A DNA stretch of 64,000 nucleotides from Sclerodactyla briareus (taxonomy: Eukaryota; Echinodermata; Holothuroidea; Dendrochirotida; Sclerodactylidae), in the NCBI GenBank assembly GCA_026419785.1, contig JAODTK010003198.1, positions 124,001 through 188,000 of the forward strand, given 5' to 3'. Each line of letters opens with the position of its first letter. Within the stretch, counting starts at the first letter, position 1. The notes under the pieces were generated by a model that saw only the letters and a program-made list of their open reading frames with translations, ran no database searches and had not been told where the DNA came from. A program made the translations under genes and the position numbers. This document shows, piece after piece, positions 1 to 12,770 of this stretch.

Positions 1-150
1 GCATTGAGGACATACCACTAAGCAGTTAGGAGACCTGTGACTACTTTCCCGCAAAAGCAAGGAAGCAATAAACCTTTTTTGCGCTAGATCGTGATACGTG
101 GCGCCGCTGAGATGTTCACTGAGCATGTCGGATAGACGAGACTCACCTAC

Positions 151-251
151 TACTACTACTACTATATATATCAATATATATATAATATATAATATATATA
201 TATATATATATCTATATATATATATATATATAGATAAATATATATAATATA

Positions 252-286
<35 letters not shown>

Positions 287-296
287 CTATATATAG
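151..296. repeat. TAC/AT microsatellite
   Basis: A short (TAC)n run passes into about 130 bases of almost pure alternating AT with a few C/G interruptions. The Tyr/Ile-rich reading frame on the minus strand across it is an artefact of the repeat. Confidence 0.95.
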
Positions 297-1174
297 ACCT
301 ACCTGTAAACTGTCTTCGAAATCGCTACGAATACAGTGCAAGCGCAGCGGAGCATGCCCCCCCCCCCCCACCTGTCGTGAGCGAAGCTGAGAAAACGTCG
401 GGGAGAAAGTAATACAAACAATAGGTGCGCCTCGCACGTCAGGCAGTGTGGGGGAAATTGATTTAACTATGATGGACTTGTGTGCCAAGTTTCACGCCCC
501 ATCTGACAATCTCTTATATAAATGTCGGTATCAGCTCTGGGCTATGCAAGACCATGATGTGAATCCCTCCGTCTTCGTGTACCAGTCATCATTATGTGAA
601 ATTAGGCTCAGCACTGAAAAACATCCGTGGTCATAACTCATATCTAGCGTACAGCAATCTAGTAATCTTAATATGAACCAAATCTGAGTCGCACGTTTAT
701 TCATGTAGCTAGTTACAGACCGTTTTGACACACCTTATCTTAACACAATTACGGGTAGCCGGGAAAGAATATGCTGGCAGAAAAATGAAATTTTTTGAGG
801 GTAATTCATGCGAGCAATCGTACTAGGCTAGCACCGTTTTGCGTCTGAGGGGTTTTAGGTTTTGCATAATTTCCAAAGGGAAGGGCACCCCCTCCCCTTA
901 CAACCAACACCCCTCCCCCAGGTCAGTCCAACAACAAGATCACTAACGGCGGTCGGCTGCAACAGGGCATGATCGGCTGTTTTGAGCTAGTGTACACTCT
1001 GCGCAAAGACGGTTAGTTGCGGTTGCGCTTCGTGAGATAGTAAAAAAAGCATTGCTGTCTCAGTCAGGGCGGTGATCTGTGTCAAATATTGTGGGGGGAA
1101 CAATGAGGCTGTGGCCCCATCTAAGCGAGCGCCACCTTGGTTGGCGCAGATCGTACAAAGAATTTTTCGTTTTA
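297..1174. other. Non-coding stretch, no feature recognised
   Basis: Only short spurious frames, a 14-base C homopolymer near 358-369 and C-rich patches near 885-930 are visible. I see no exon with convincing splice signals. Confidence 0.5.
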
Positions 1175-2060
1175 CAGACCCCCAGAATGCAGGAAACGCA
1201 CCTCCCGGGCCATATGGCAGTGAGTCACTACCTCAAATTGGCATAATTCTCGATTTTTTTTTATTCAGAAACATTTTCCGAAAACTTATCATTGTTTATT
1301 CGTGAAATTCGGGGCCATGGCCATCGGTTTGACGCGTACACAGGGTACAATGGAAATCTCGGTTTTCGAGACTCCCCAGATTGCATGAAAACGTGCTCAC
1401 TTTCCGATCCGTAGTAGTAAGCAACGTCCCTAAATTGGCAATAATTTTTTCAGAAATTCATATCTCAAGAAACCTTCTTGAAGGACGTTGTTCGATGTTA
1501 TTCCTTACAATTCGGGCCATACATCAGTGGACGCGTAGGATACAAGGAAATGTCTACGTTTTATATATTTGTAATAACATACCCCCAGATTGCGGAAACG
1601 CACTTTCTGTGCCATATAAGCAATTATCAACGTCCCAAAATTGCAATAAAATGCAACAAGTTATATTTCAAGAAACGTTCTTGAAGGAACTGATCGATGT
1701 TTATCCTTTAATAATTCGGGCCACCATCAGTGATTTTTACCCTTACAACTCCTCCCCCCAATTGTCGGTAAACTGGACTTCCCGGGTCTGATTACAGAAG
1801 AACATCCTGAAAGTGAACATATGAAATTTATACTCAAGAACCTCTTGAAGGATGATCTTGTTCATTCATTAATACATTCGCGCCACCAACAGTTTAAATG
1901 CTATACGTACAGAATCTTACAGACACCCCACCCCCCCCCCCTTACCCAGATTGGCAGAGAGCGGAACTTCCCGGGCTTAATGGCTTGATTGAGCAGCATC
2001 CCTGTAAATTGACAATAAACTTTTTCGAACTTTCGATGTTATATTCTTACATTTCTCCAT
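1175..2060. repeat. Degenerate ~200-bp tandem repeat, 4-5 copies
   Basis: Recurring landmarks are CCCCAGATTGC(GG)AAACGCAC, an ATTGGCAATAATTTTT block, a CTCAAGAAACCTTCTTGAAGG block and ATTCGGGCCA. They return in the same order at about 1,180, 1,375, 1,585, 1,755 and 1,925. Copies are diverged and carry indels. The block CAAGAAACCTTCTTG is itself an inverted repeat able to form a hairpin. The open frames running over it are not conserved between copies. Confidence 0.75.
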
Positions 2061-2299
2061 CGGGTCTTCATGCCTACTATAGCCTTATTTTAGATGTCTT
2101 CTTCCATCGAGAACCCTTCCATTGGGTGGAGGTTGCCCGTGGAAAATATATAAAACTTTCGGGCATTTTATTAAAGATTGACCCAGTCACAGTAAAAATT
2201 CGGCCGGTCTTTTTCATATTTGTATCCGTTCAAAATTGGTCCAAAATTTTCATGTCCAGAATTGTCCGCCCGCCAATCGCGCCTTTATAGTGTCATACG

Positions 2300-3100
2300 T
2301 CAATCACATAAACCTCCACTGTGATGTGGGCACGATCTCCTGCCCTGTCGTTTCGTTGCAATACTTTCACAGCACTCAGGCTGGCGAGCCATGGCAGTTT
2401 GGAAAATCTATAGGTAGAAATCGACTAAACTCTAGCCATTAGTTATATTCAGTGTTTATGAAAATGGGCGATGTTTCCAGCAATTTGGTTGTAGTGGGGA
2501 GGGGGTACCCCCATAGTTCCCCCACATGAAGAATTACACGTAAGGAAAAAAATCATATATGAATTGAGAATCTGTCACAGTTATTTGTATGCATGGGCTA
2601 CTGTATTATACATGAGATGAAAAGACAGAATACACCGCGCGCAGAGCGATTCATTTTGCATTTCGTCTTTCTCAACAAAAATTTAAGCAATCTATAAAAA
2701 ATACAGGGCATACGCGTACTGTTCCTATGAATGTCGGCTTTTTTCAACATTCCGCAAATCTTGGAGTGGGGGGGGGATTTGGTAATATGTTCCCCCCTTC
2801 CCCGGATCGCCGCCCATGGTCTCCGTCCAACCGTAAGCTCCAAGCCTCACTAGAATATTGCAAGAATGGAAAGAACTCAGAGCCAAATACACAAAGTGAT
2901 GGTTCTTTTGCTCAGATATCGCGACCGCCACACACTATTATCCAGTGACTTCTGACTCTATTGCCAATCCGAGCCGTCGATTGACCTCAAGCTGGCATGT
3001 AAAGCAGAGCCCTAACGACACTGCCGATGTAAACGCTGACTCGGTGACTTCACGATCGCACCCAACTCCCCGTTAACAGCGGAAGTCGAGAGACCTACAC
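2300..3100. other. Non-coding stretch, no feature recognised
   Basis: No exon, RNA gene or element end is recognised. A 12-base palindrome GGGGGTACCCCC lies near 2,500. Confidence 0.45.
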
Positions 3101-3105
3101 ACACT

Positions 3106-4235
3106 TCACAGAACTCGCCACTTTCCGAATACAGAAATAATTTCAGGTGTACAAGACGGAATTGACACCCCACACTGCTCGAGAATCACTCCCGAGGGCC
3201 TCCAAAGACACAGAATAAAAGGCTTCGCGAAACCGATATGCCACAAAAACTCCCCTACCGAATTCCCACAGTCGCTTACAGGAACGGAGAGCAACATGTG
3301 ATCCACAGTGGACAGTAGAACTTGGAATAATACCCTCTGCATAGGACGCTGCGCAATTCCCGCATCACTGACAACGGATCCTGTTCAGTTGATCCTAGCA
3401 TGAACTTTGCCAGTGACTAAGAAAGTTCAACCCCTCTATAGTATTGCAGTCCCTTATCACCTATCCCCTTCCCCTACTGGAACAATAAGTTACCCTTTTC
3501 CAGCGTTTTGGATGACACCAAGGCTCAAGCATTAGAGCATTAGAGACCTAAAGCACTTCGAGGGTAGGCAGGTCATCAGCCCAGAGCATCTCGATGTATG
3601 CACCGTGACAGCGGACCGCGGGAGCTCTTCCGCTCTTCAACTGCTCCAATGTCTCCCGAGTTTTCTCGATAGTATACACGTCACAGTCTACATGCGGTTC
3701 GGCAATCAAGTTTGCAACACCATCCATCCTAATTTCCAAGCTTGGGGCTCAGCCTTGTACAAAATCTCAAGTACCCAGCCTCAGCGCGCCCCTCCACATT
3801 GGATTCATCAATCAAGATCCCGCTGTCATTTGTCACTGAAGCCAGTTGCGAAGTCTCTGAATCTCTCTTTAGCTGGCCGGAGGCACCGTTGCCAGGTTCT
3901 CTCCGCGGACTCACAGAGAAGACTCGGTCGCGTAGCAGCTTGTGTCTTCAGTGCCCATGCGCGAATTCCCCAGTCCAACTGAGCATTAATACCATTGTGC
4001 CCTATCCTGGAGACTCCGCTTATGGCAAGACTGTTCTCCTAGAAATTGGCCCGGTGGTCCTAAGACGCTCCAGAATGCAATCTTGAGGATGCAGGTTTGA
4101 AGTCCATACTCATTTCCGCGCGGGGTCGACATTCATCTCTGGCCCTTCAAACGATTGCCAGCTTGTCAGCATACATTATGGCTAACTTCCGGAATCCTTT
4201 CCTTTAATTTGCTCACGTCAACCTTTTCTAAGGCC
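3106..4235 (-). pseudogene. LINE (non-LTR retrotransposon) fragment, endonuclease-RT linker and N-terminal RT
   Basis: Reading the minus strand from high to low coordinates, broken frames give the usual order of a LINE ORF2. First comes a linker with 'LASVTNDSGILIDESNVEGR' (about 3,835-3,770), then a stretch ending 'ETLEQLKSGRAPAV' (about 3,665-3,605), which is the classic start of LINE reverse transcriptase (a Lys-x-Gly-Arg-Ala-Pro type motif). It is followed by 'LWRPSGVILEQCGV' (about 3,215-3,175), matching the segment that follows the first RT aspartate. Several frameshifts separate the pieces, so the copy is dead. The upstream portion to about 4,235 keeps a weak resemblance to the region after the endonuclease. 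The catalytic FADD motif was not found. The clade cannot be assigned from these pieces. Confidence 0.7.
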
Positions 4236-6012
4236 GCCGTAGCTTTTTCCTTAGGATTTTGAAAAGCACTCCTATGTGTATGATCCATCTGTGATCATTC
4301 GTAAGGACCTGGGCACCCCCTCCCCTGAAGACTATGGAGTTCACGAGCATCCTTATCTCCCCGGTCTGTGTAGTACATGGTCGATCTCCTTGATATATCC
4401 ACCGGCATTGGAATACCAGTCCACGCCTAAACAATTCTACGGCCACGACTCCACAAAGGCATTAAGTACCTGTGTACGACTGCTCTTTTGAACCGATTAT
4501 TTTTGCTGTAGATGTTTTTTCAACAACATTGCTCTCTTCCCCAGGCCAAGCAGGCCACGACGAAGGGGTGGGGATGGAGAGGGTGGGGGGGTGCGGCCCT
4601 TGACTACTGATTTCATTTTCATTTTTTGCTGTCAATTGTCAATATGGACGGAGTCATAGCACTCCAAAGGCATCTGCAAGCACATTAAAGTTCATTCACA
4701 TTGTCTTCAGACTGGATCGAGTGTTGATGTGCAATTTCGCTAGCAAATTACATCATCAATATGTTTATGAGCAGGGTTGGTGATAATAACCAGAGTTGAT
4801 GGCATTTCGCTAACATATGGCTGACGATAATTTTCCCCAGTCTCCACTTTGCATTATCCTTGTAAACTTGTAACCAATTTTGAATATGGTCACATTTTTA
4901 CAAAACTTGAATAGACATGGTCAACATTCCCTCATTCATTCCCCTGCCACTATTCTTAGAATGTGGTGAAATCGTCGTAAATCTGATAACAAAACTCACA
5001 ATACATGTTTTTCTGAGTTACGCAAATAGCATTCTCCTAGCATATTGCGACAGTTATATATTCCTGTCTGCACTTTCACAGCCCAAGCCGAACAGCGAAG
5101 CAGACCTTTTTCATTGACCATTTTGAATAATACCTATCCGAATAGAATTCACCACCTGGGTCTCATTTGTCTTCAGCAGAGTTGATTCAAATGTTTATCC
5201 AAAACTGTGTTGTAGGAAACAATCGCGATGACCGTGAACACTGGAAGCACCTGTCACGTGACACGCGAGTGAAATCATACTGTCTTCGTGTCAAGTGACA
5301 CAATAATGTTACAACAGAGTTAGAGTACACGGGATTACTGGGCCCATACTCTTTCACACTCGAATTGATAAGACAAAGGGTTATTTCTCCCCCTTTAATA
5401 ATCTCCCACTTAATACCAGTATTTATATTTCATTATTTCTGTCCCGGCATCCTACCTCCCCCCCCCCCCCCTGTGTCGCCACTCATATGTGATTGTCATC
5501 ACATCGAACTTGCTTCATGAACATAGTCACTGACCCTAGGTCACACTTGCTGTGTCACCACCCTGCCGCTCACTTCCTTCATTCAATATGTCCGCTCACA
5601 GACCGAATTGAATATAGACTCAGCTAATTGTGACTTCCATTCGCGCGTGCCGAGCATTTCCATAAGAGGATAGGCCACTGTGTAGTTTGGCGAACCGTTC
5701 TGTTCCCGAATTGGTTAATTGGTATTTTCGAAAATAGCCATTAGCCAACGCATGATTTGAAAAAGCTAAGGGTTCGGGTCAACTGTCTGTAGAAGGCTAT
5801 TTAGATTTTCAGCTGATAAACTTTTATTTTTCTGGATAAAAAACATCAAATGTTAGTCGGATTTTTCACACTAAAAACGTCAGAAATTATCAGAAACCAT
5901 CAAGATTGCGGAGGAATATCCTGAATGTCAAAGGTAATTCAAAGCGTTCCAGTTTTCAATATGCTAACACCAAAATTCGAGCAGGCTTCAAACCTTTACC
6001 ACAATTCACCAA
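4236..6012. other. Non-coding stretch, no feature recognised
   Basis: Short accidental frames only. G-rich patch near 4,565-4,595 and a C homopolymer near 5,460-5,472. Confidence 0.45.
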
Positions 6013-6111
6013 TGTAGTTCGAGAACGGTCTTGGTACAGTCGAATTATCTCGAATTGACGTCTCCAGTCTCGACTATCCTATCCTCTAGACGATCCAGAC
6101 CTCGAACTACA
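6013..6111. mobile_element. Short terminal-inverted-repeat hairpin (MITE-like)
   Basis: The left end TGTAGTTCGAG (6,013-6,023) is the exact reverse complement of CTCGAACTACA (6,101-6,111), and further partial pairing continues inward (GGTCTTGG against CCAGACC). The 99-base unit could fold into a stem. No clear target duplication is visible, so it may be a solo hairpin rather than a transposon. Confidence 0.5.
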
Positions 6112-8374
6112 TCGCTGGTTTATTTGCGAAAGGGACTAATAGGACAACAGGATTGGCGATGAGATACTGAAAACCCCAGTGCTTACTTCTGTTGGTATTG
6201 TCCATCGTGCACCTGTTTACATTATGCCCAACAAATTAAAATGGTCTGCTAGCTTCAACAAATATTTATGTTGTCACAATAGTTACGGTTGATTGAAAAT
6301 AAAATGTGGGAAATGTCGTCGAAAATTAATTAAATAATCTGTTAGATATTTTCTGTGCTCTAAATATACATGAATGAAAATGCCAGTGATTTCCTCGAAC
6401 TCGTTTATGATAGCTATTTTCAAAGGGATTATCCTCTAAAGGACTGCTGAAGTTTAACAAGTTTTAGGAAGACACTTAAATTTCAAATCAATATGGGTTG
6501 CGCCCTGGGAAGGAAAGGTCTCTCTGAAAACTTCTTCTTATCTCATGGATTTTCCGTTGAACAGTCGTATACAGGTCTATAACATCATAACCCTTGGTAA
6601 AAGCTTGTCATTATGTAGTTACGACCGAGGAAATTGCAATTTCTGGATAATTTTGCCGCGACGAAGAACTGAAAACCATTGATCACAGGTTGGTCTTTGT
6701 CGATAGTGTTACTGTTTAGCAGTAGTCAGTGTTAGTGCTTATCTGTTACGTGGTAGTACCAAGGGTGATTTAGTGAAAAATGGCACCAGGCTCATTTTGA
6801 GAGGATATGAGAAAGTTAGTTTGTAATGTTGCCAGTATTATTGGACATTCTCTCAGGCTTATGGGCGCCGATCGCTGCTCACACTGTCACAGGAAACCGG
6901 GAGTCTCAGCTAAACTAAGGCTAATACTTACCACACCACAAGGGATTGCTCATGTTACATCACTTTTAACAGGAATTTCCCTACTATATTACACATGCTG
7001 CCATGATGCCATTCATAGCCATTTACTGTACAGCAGCGTATCCAGAGAATTTCTCTGATGGGACTAGATGCAAGGCTCCCATAAGCGGCGCCAGGCGGAT
7101 TTTTTTACCCCATGTTCTGGTAATTTTGCGCTGGTGTGCTCTTTGTGCATTGCCCAGGAGACACATTATGTTATCAATAGCACCCGGTCGAATTGAATGA
7201 TCAGCAATCAAACTAATAAATTACTCGCATCTTTTTTTCATTGATACCGAGCGCCCACTGCATACAGAAATAATGCTGGACCATCGATGGTAGCACATGA
7301 ACAATCATGCATGAGTTTGTGATCATGCCATATACAGTATCGTTCCACTCACAGCATGGCAAAAAAACTATAGGCCAACTGGCGCACATAGTTAATTACG
7401 GTGAAAATCTAGTACCGACTATGAATCTGGATGGCTCCTTCATCCAAAGCTGTGCACGATCGTACGAGAGTCTTACCAGTAGTTGACTGTTAATGATGTT
7501 CCGGACTGTACAACTGAAACTCATCGCTTCGCTAATTGAAAACATTGACAATAACCTCTGATGATAGCTCACAGGAAAAGTTGAATGCACACGGAGGAAG
7601 GTTTGCCAATTATATGTTGATAATATTCAAAATACAAGTCGATCCTTTCAGTTAGATGGCAAAATAATAATTTGTTTATCGCCAGTGCCGTGAGGCCCCC
7701 GTAACTAACCAAATTTCCCAAAACTAGCTACTGCAATGCGAACCTTGCATACTTATGCGGCGCACGCTGCGATTGACAGCGAACCAGAATTTTGCTGATT
7801 GTTTTTCATTTAGTAGCAAATTATTGCATAACGAATTGAAGTATAATACTGTTTGAAACGTACAATTAAGGGAATTTTCCACAACAGGTATGAGGGCAGG
7901 ATTGAAGTGTTTTGTGGTCCAAACAAATACTAAAAACACTAACTTAAAGGAATCAATGAGCACAAATTTAGGAGATCGCTCTGTGTAGCCTACTGTTAAG
8001 TTTGAATATGCTACAGTTGTAATTAGGTACCCTCTTTTTTAACCCTCAACTCAAAATTGCGACTTGTCCTATAAATTCTTCCACTCCTAAGCTTCAAAAA
8101 ATGTTTAATATGACATGATCTGCTCATGGACAAGTTACTGAAACTTTTCAGACAGAATGAAATTGACCATGGATCATGCCCTGTGTAGAGAGAAAGTAGA
8201 TTTCTTCTTTTCCAGTCACAATACATGATTATATTTTGGGTTTTATTTGAACCAATATATGGTGCCAGTGACACATTTTGATACAGTACAGTTACTAGAG
8301 TACCTTGTGTATGGTTCACACCTATCAACTATACTTCTTGTTAGCAAAACCCTGCGCATGTGGTGAACCTGTTT
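6112..8374. other. Non-coding stretch, no feature recognised
   Basis: Frames up to about 100 codons occur on both strands (for example 6,807-7,058 plus and 8,023-8,328 minus). They resemble no family I know and lack a consistent splice context. I regard them as chance frames. Confidence 0.4.
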
Positions 8375-8378
8375 CATT
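8375..8378. other. Target site duplication, left copy (CATT)
   Basis: CATT directly precedes the TG that starts the left LTR and matches CATT at 13,276-13,279. Confidence 0.7.
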
Positions 8379-8876
8379 TGTAGTGACCGAGTTATCTAAC
8401 AACTAAAAGTCGACAGAACCAGAAGTGAACACATGGCTGGTCAGTCTACCCTGAAATATCTTTTCTTCTTTCACTTAGTGGAGCTGACACCTGACATAAG
8501 AGACTCAGCCAATAATAAGCATACAACTAACAGACCAATCAACTGAGTACAACTACTCAGCAATAATTAACTTCAACATCCTCCACCCTCATAAAAACTG
8601 CAGGAATATCCACACGCTGTAACATTCCAACAAAGTAACAATGACCCAGCAAACTATTAAATCATTCTATTGAGCTCCAGGTAAGTATAAAAATAGACCA
8701 AACTCATCAGCAGATTAACAAAACAAATACAGTAATAGTATAGATACCCTGCGCCCATCTAATCTGCAGCAGCTGAGGGCTACCACAGAGGTCAGCTGAA
8801 TAAATACATGTACTTAATAAAGGATCTCTAGTACAGCAGCATAAGGACAAGGTCGATGACCCGTCAAGAACCTACA
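8379..8876 (-). repeat. Left LTR (3' LTR of the minus-strand element)
   Basis: Begins TGTAGTGACCGAG and ends CCTACA, giving terminal TGTAG/CTACA inverted repeats. It aligns along its whole length to the right LTR with scattered indels. Confidence 0.93.
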
Positions 8877-8886
8877 TCCTCCCCAA
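8877..8886 (-). promoter_or_regulatory. Polypurine tract of the LTR element
   Basis: On the minus strand, TTGGGGAGGA lies directly against the inner edge of the 3' LTR. This is where plus-strand DNA synthesis is primed in LTR retrotransposons. Confidence 0.75.
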
Positions 8887-9059
8887 CTGACAAAAATACG
8901 ACCATAACAACCGTATCCTCAATCAACTGATTTCACTGATCTACATGGGCATTCCGTACCTCACCGTCACTCTTCAAACTAAACGTTACCGGAGACAACT
9001 GAGACCACGGTAACATACGGACCTCGCCATCCCGCGTGGCAAGTTGGCTGAAAAGCCCT

Positions 9060-9920
9060 TCCTCATGTTAGACACAGGGATGAGATCTCAGCAGAAAACT
9101 TGCTCCCCACAACACCTTCCGAGCACTACTCTCTTCTTCTCTTTCTGATCATAGTTAGCCTTATTCTCCCACTTTGCAAATGCATTTGCACCTCGGCCTC
9201 TGTGTGCATCTGTCTAGCTGCCGCTTCTCCCATTGGGGCATTCCTGATCCCGATCTCCACCATTCCCCCGGGACCCACACGCTTACGACCTAGAAATAAC
9301 TCAGCCGGAGTAACTCTAGTGGAGTCGTGACAAACGAGTTCATGCAACATATACTCCTGGTCAATTACAGTCCCCATTTTGTGTGAACATCTCCACAAAA
9401 CCGACATAATTGCCCAATATTTCGGTTCATCCTCTCAACCCAATTTGCTTGGGGATGATAGGACTTGTTAAACCCTCTGTCGCCCCCACAAGAACAAAGT
9501 CAGACACAGACTTGCAATCATTTTGCGGCCCCTTATCCCGATCCAAATATTGCCAGGCACCCATGTACAAAACAACTGTCTCAGAACTCCTACTAGAACT
9601 TCTACCAGTAGCTCTCTTCAAAGGTATTAGAAATAAAAACCTTGAAACATGATCTGTCACCACTAAATATTACAAATTTCCGTCACTCTGCTCTGCTCTG
9701 TGAAACGGACCACGATATCAAAGCACCACATCCCAAGGTAACTTGCTAATTGTTGACTCCATGTAACCAGCCGGTTTTTCGATAAATTGGTTTTAACCAA
9801 CTGACACATTCGACATCGCTTAATGACGTCCCTCAATGGTGGACTTCATCCTTTGCCACCCGAACTTTTCCCTATCTTCGCCACAGTCCTTTCTTACCCC
9901 CATGTGGCATGTAGGGTAAA
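9060..9920 (-). pseudogene. Integrase domain of the Gypsy element
   Basis: From about 9,870 downwards a zinc-binding segment shows 'RCRMCQLVKTN', then 'FDIVVRF' with the first catalytic Asp of the DDE core. The frame 9,663-9,427 contains 'VVTDHVSRFLFLIPLKRAT' and 'YLDRDKGPQND', which carries the second Asp. The HPQANWVERMNR segment with the catalytic Glu is readable at about 9,450-9,415 after a one-base shift. The frame 9,407-9,126 begins after this and has 'TPAELFLGRK', the usual end of the core. All three catalytic residues can be located, but the frame is interrupted at least three times. Confidence 0.88.
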
Positions 9921-9989
9921 TGGTAAATGGGAAATCACAACTCAACCAATTTTATCATAACCCGACCACTGTTACAATCAACCCATCTG

Positions 9990-10370
9990 TCATTCATCTT
10001 CAACACAAACTACCGTTCTTCAATGATATAACCGACATCAGTCTGACTTGATTTCTCTCCCTCTCCCTAACTGACGAGATGACGCTTCGAACAAAGGCCG
10101 AATCCGCCTCCGTTCCAATATCAATCGATTCCATATCAGGAAGATCAAACCTGGCCCCATCCTCAGACTCGCTCGCTCCTGAGGCACATTCTCCCCATTG
10201 CTCCAGACAACCCCTCCATAGTGACAAACATACGGTCATGTGATCCACCTGTGCTTTCCCTACCCCCAGCAACGTGCCATGAACCATTTCTTTCTCACAA
10301 GTCTCAACTGAAATCCATTGACATTTTCCGAACGGGTCTCTTTGCACTCTGGATAGAAACATCCATTCTT
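9990..10370 (-). pseudogene. Linker between RNase H and integrase
   Basis: An acidic 120-codon frame on the minus strand, rich in Glu/Asp/Ser, sits between the RNase H and integrase remnants where Gypsy pol has its variable tether. It has no recognisable motif. Confidence 0.5.
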
Positions 10371-10469
10371 ATCCTAATTGCTGCACACAACACTTTGACT
10401 CTAAGAGAGCATCGGACTCAAATTCCTCAGACCCTGGTCTATAATGCACAATGTAGTCAAACTCCTGCA

Positions 10470-10790
10470 ATCTCAAATGCCCACCTGACGCAACCTAAAC
10501 CCTTTAAATAAAAAGCCTTTCCTCGTACAACATCCAGACAGGGCCTTGTGCTCTGTATAGCCGTGGTGGTTGATCCTCCAGTACGGCCTCCACCTGTCCA
10601 TGGCCCCACTACTGCAAGGCATTCCATTCATTAGTGAATAATTTCTCTCAGCAAGGTAATGAGCAGAAGCCAAAGGCCAATGATATTAGACTCTCTCCCG
10701 AGCTAGACAGCTGTATAAGAGTGGCCCCTAAACTCTCACTGCATCTGTGTGGACTCGAAGGCTTACTAAAATCTGGTATCGCAGAGAAAC
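10470..10790 (-). pseudogene. RNase H domain of the Gypsy element
   Basis: The start is read as 'LRVHTDAVRV' (around 10,757-10,728), containing the first catalytic Asp. It is followed by 'SAHYLAERNYS', the conserved Leu-x-x-x-Glu-x-x-Tyr-x segment, and 'TEHKALSG', equivalent to the TDHKAL box. These occur in the expected order and spacing for Ty3/Gypsy RNase H, with frameshifts between them. Confidence 0.85.
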
Positions 10791-11430
10791 CTGATACTGA
10801 TTTCTTCTCTTAAGACTCTCAAATGCAGGCCTTACACTCATCTTACCAGAACCAGGAACACCTTTGTGTCTCAATTGTTGAGATGCCGCCCCATGGTGCA
10901 TAGTTCCTACAATTTCGAGCACCAACCACTTCCCACCCCAAAAACCTCCTCCAAACTCTTTCCGATTTGTTGAGCTGGATATTGGCCACTGCTCACACAC
11001 CTTTGGATTTGGTCCAACCTGATACCATACCATTGCCATCAACCACATGCCCAGAACTTTCACCCTCACTGAAACACAGATTGCATTTTCTCTGGATTCA
11101 CTGCAAACCAGCCTGTCTCAAGAGTACACCACTGCCTCAAGATCTCTGAAATGGTCTTCAACAGTTGGAGAATGCACCACGATGTCGTCAATGTAGGGGT
11201 AAAACTGCCTGGGGGAACCATCATTCAATGGTTTTCAACACATACCAACAAATTTTGGAAGTACTGGCTAGCATTCTTAATACCACTATGAATTCTCATT
11301 AATGTTCAACCTAATCAAATCGCATTCCCCAGATCTCTCCAGCCGCAGTGGAGAAGGGATAGCTGAAATCATACATTGTTTACCTTATCTGTCTCACCAT
11401 GCAATTGGACCTTGTCAGTACACACTGTTC
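10750..11430 (-). pseudogene. Reverse transcriptase domain of the Gypsy element
   Basis: Minus-strand reading gives 'GIKNASQYFQNLLV' (about 11,283-11,240), the equivalent of FGLKNAPATFQ. Next comes 'FYPYIDDIVVHSP' (about 11,203-11,165) with the YIDD polymerase box, then 'RVKVLGMWLMAMV' (about 11,069-11,030), matching the FLG-(x)-VV segment. 'AFESLKRR', marking the connection to RNase H, follows. The motif set and order are those of Ty3/Gypsy RT. Multiple frameshifts break the ORF. Confidence 0.9.
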
Positions 11431-11740
11431 CACTCACAAGCAAAGGTGTATTATCCAGAAAGAGTAAAAGGTCACTGGCTGCCGCCAGGGGTGGCTCGTT
11501 GAGGGTCCACCATCGCAGGATGACGAAGGACTTGGAACTCTCCGCTGGTCCAACATAATGCAAACCCGTTGCCCTCCCAGCTTCTCGAGTATGCTCCATC
11601 CATTGGCAGAGCTTTGAGACTGCTTTCGTCCTCCAGTGGCGCTTGTCTTAACTTGACAAGGATCCTCATGCTGGGTTCACTCGATTGGCCTCACACCACG
11701 TGATGCTCTGCGACCCTTGCCTGTTTGGACACGTGTAGCT
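11430..11740 (-). pseudogene. Gypsy element, region between gag and RT
   Basis: The frames contain 'LPMDGAYSRSWEG' and 'LLFLDNTPLLVSG'. An aspartic protease is expected here, but I cannot find a clear Asp-Thr/Ser-Gly site, so the domain is not called. Confidence 0.45.
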
Positions 11741-12560
11741 CATGTTGTGGCCCCTCATTGCACGAGTAGCACTGGACATCCGCCCGTCCGTACTAGTGCG
11801 CTGCCTCGATGGATATGTCCTGTTCCCTGAAGTCGCAATCGTCTGCCCAGAACCCTGTAGGTCGGGCGGTTGTTGGTGGCAGTGATTGACCAGTTACTGA
11901 GTTGCCCAGCTTGAGAAGCATCACTGCGATGTACATTTGAAATGTTCATCTGCCATTGCCGATTCCTGCTGGAAATCCTAGCATATGATGTTGTCCAGCT
12001 CATGGTTGATAAGTCATCAAGCTTTGAAAAACCACGTTGCTCCCAGTAACTTCCCTCCGTAAAGCCTCGTCACGGAGTGAGGAAATAAGCTGGTCGACCA
12101 CGATCTTGTCCTCACCCAACACTAACTCGGGGATGGAAAGATGTGAATCAGAAGGGTTGATCCATCTTCTGAGGTATAGATTCAGTTCTGCTCCCAATTG
12201 TCCTTAATGTTCAGATGACAGTTCTGGCACAGACACCCTAACTTGCATTTCTCTCTGTAGGCATCAGGTGTCAACTTATAGGCTGACAAATGGATCGCTT
12301 GCCAGTTCCAAAATCTTGTTTTTGGATTTCTGTTAGAATATGGAAAGTTTCTGACCTTACGGTGAGGAATGTTCCACACAATTGTCCACTCCGCCTTTGG
12401 GATGTGTTGATGAATACACAACCTCTCAAATGGTTTGACGGTAGCACTCCAGGCATCAGCGTAACTCAGAGATGGGAACTCCTCCGTTTAATATGGTCTT
12501 GTGGCAGCCTTTACTGTATCAGCTGCAACCCCAGTCAGTGTTGGTAAAGTTTGCAGAGCT
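11740..12560 (-). pseudogene. Gag-like region of the Gypsy element with a damaged zinc knuckle
   Basis: 'IHLSAYKLTPDAYREKCKL' (about 12,310-12,235) and 'DQLISSLRDEALRREVTG' (about 12,100-12,045) match the helical capsid core typical of Gypsy gag. Closer to the 3' end (about 11,780-11,740) the minus strand reads CYSCNEG in one frame and GHNMSYTCP in the next, which looks like a CCHC zinc knuckle broken by an indel. Order and strand agree with the downstream pol. Confidence 0.72.
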
Positions 12561-12770
12561 TTAATAAATGCTATCCTCCTTGGTTTTCGATTGACAAATC
12601 AGTCCATTTTGCTCACACAGGTCCTTTATATAATCTGCCAGAATATATTGAAGGTACGGGTACCGTTCAGGAATTGCGAGTCATATCCATTTCAGTATTG
12701 GTGATACACAAAACTAGGCATAAAAAACTGTAACAAAAAAACCAAGTCCAAATTTAAATCAGAGTTCGAA

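Noticed and set aside
171-488. Minus-strand frame ending in a Tyr/Ile-rich tail
   Set aside because: Translation of an AT microsatellite.
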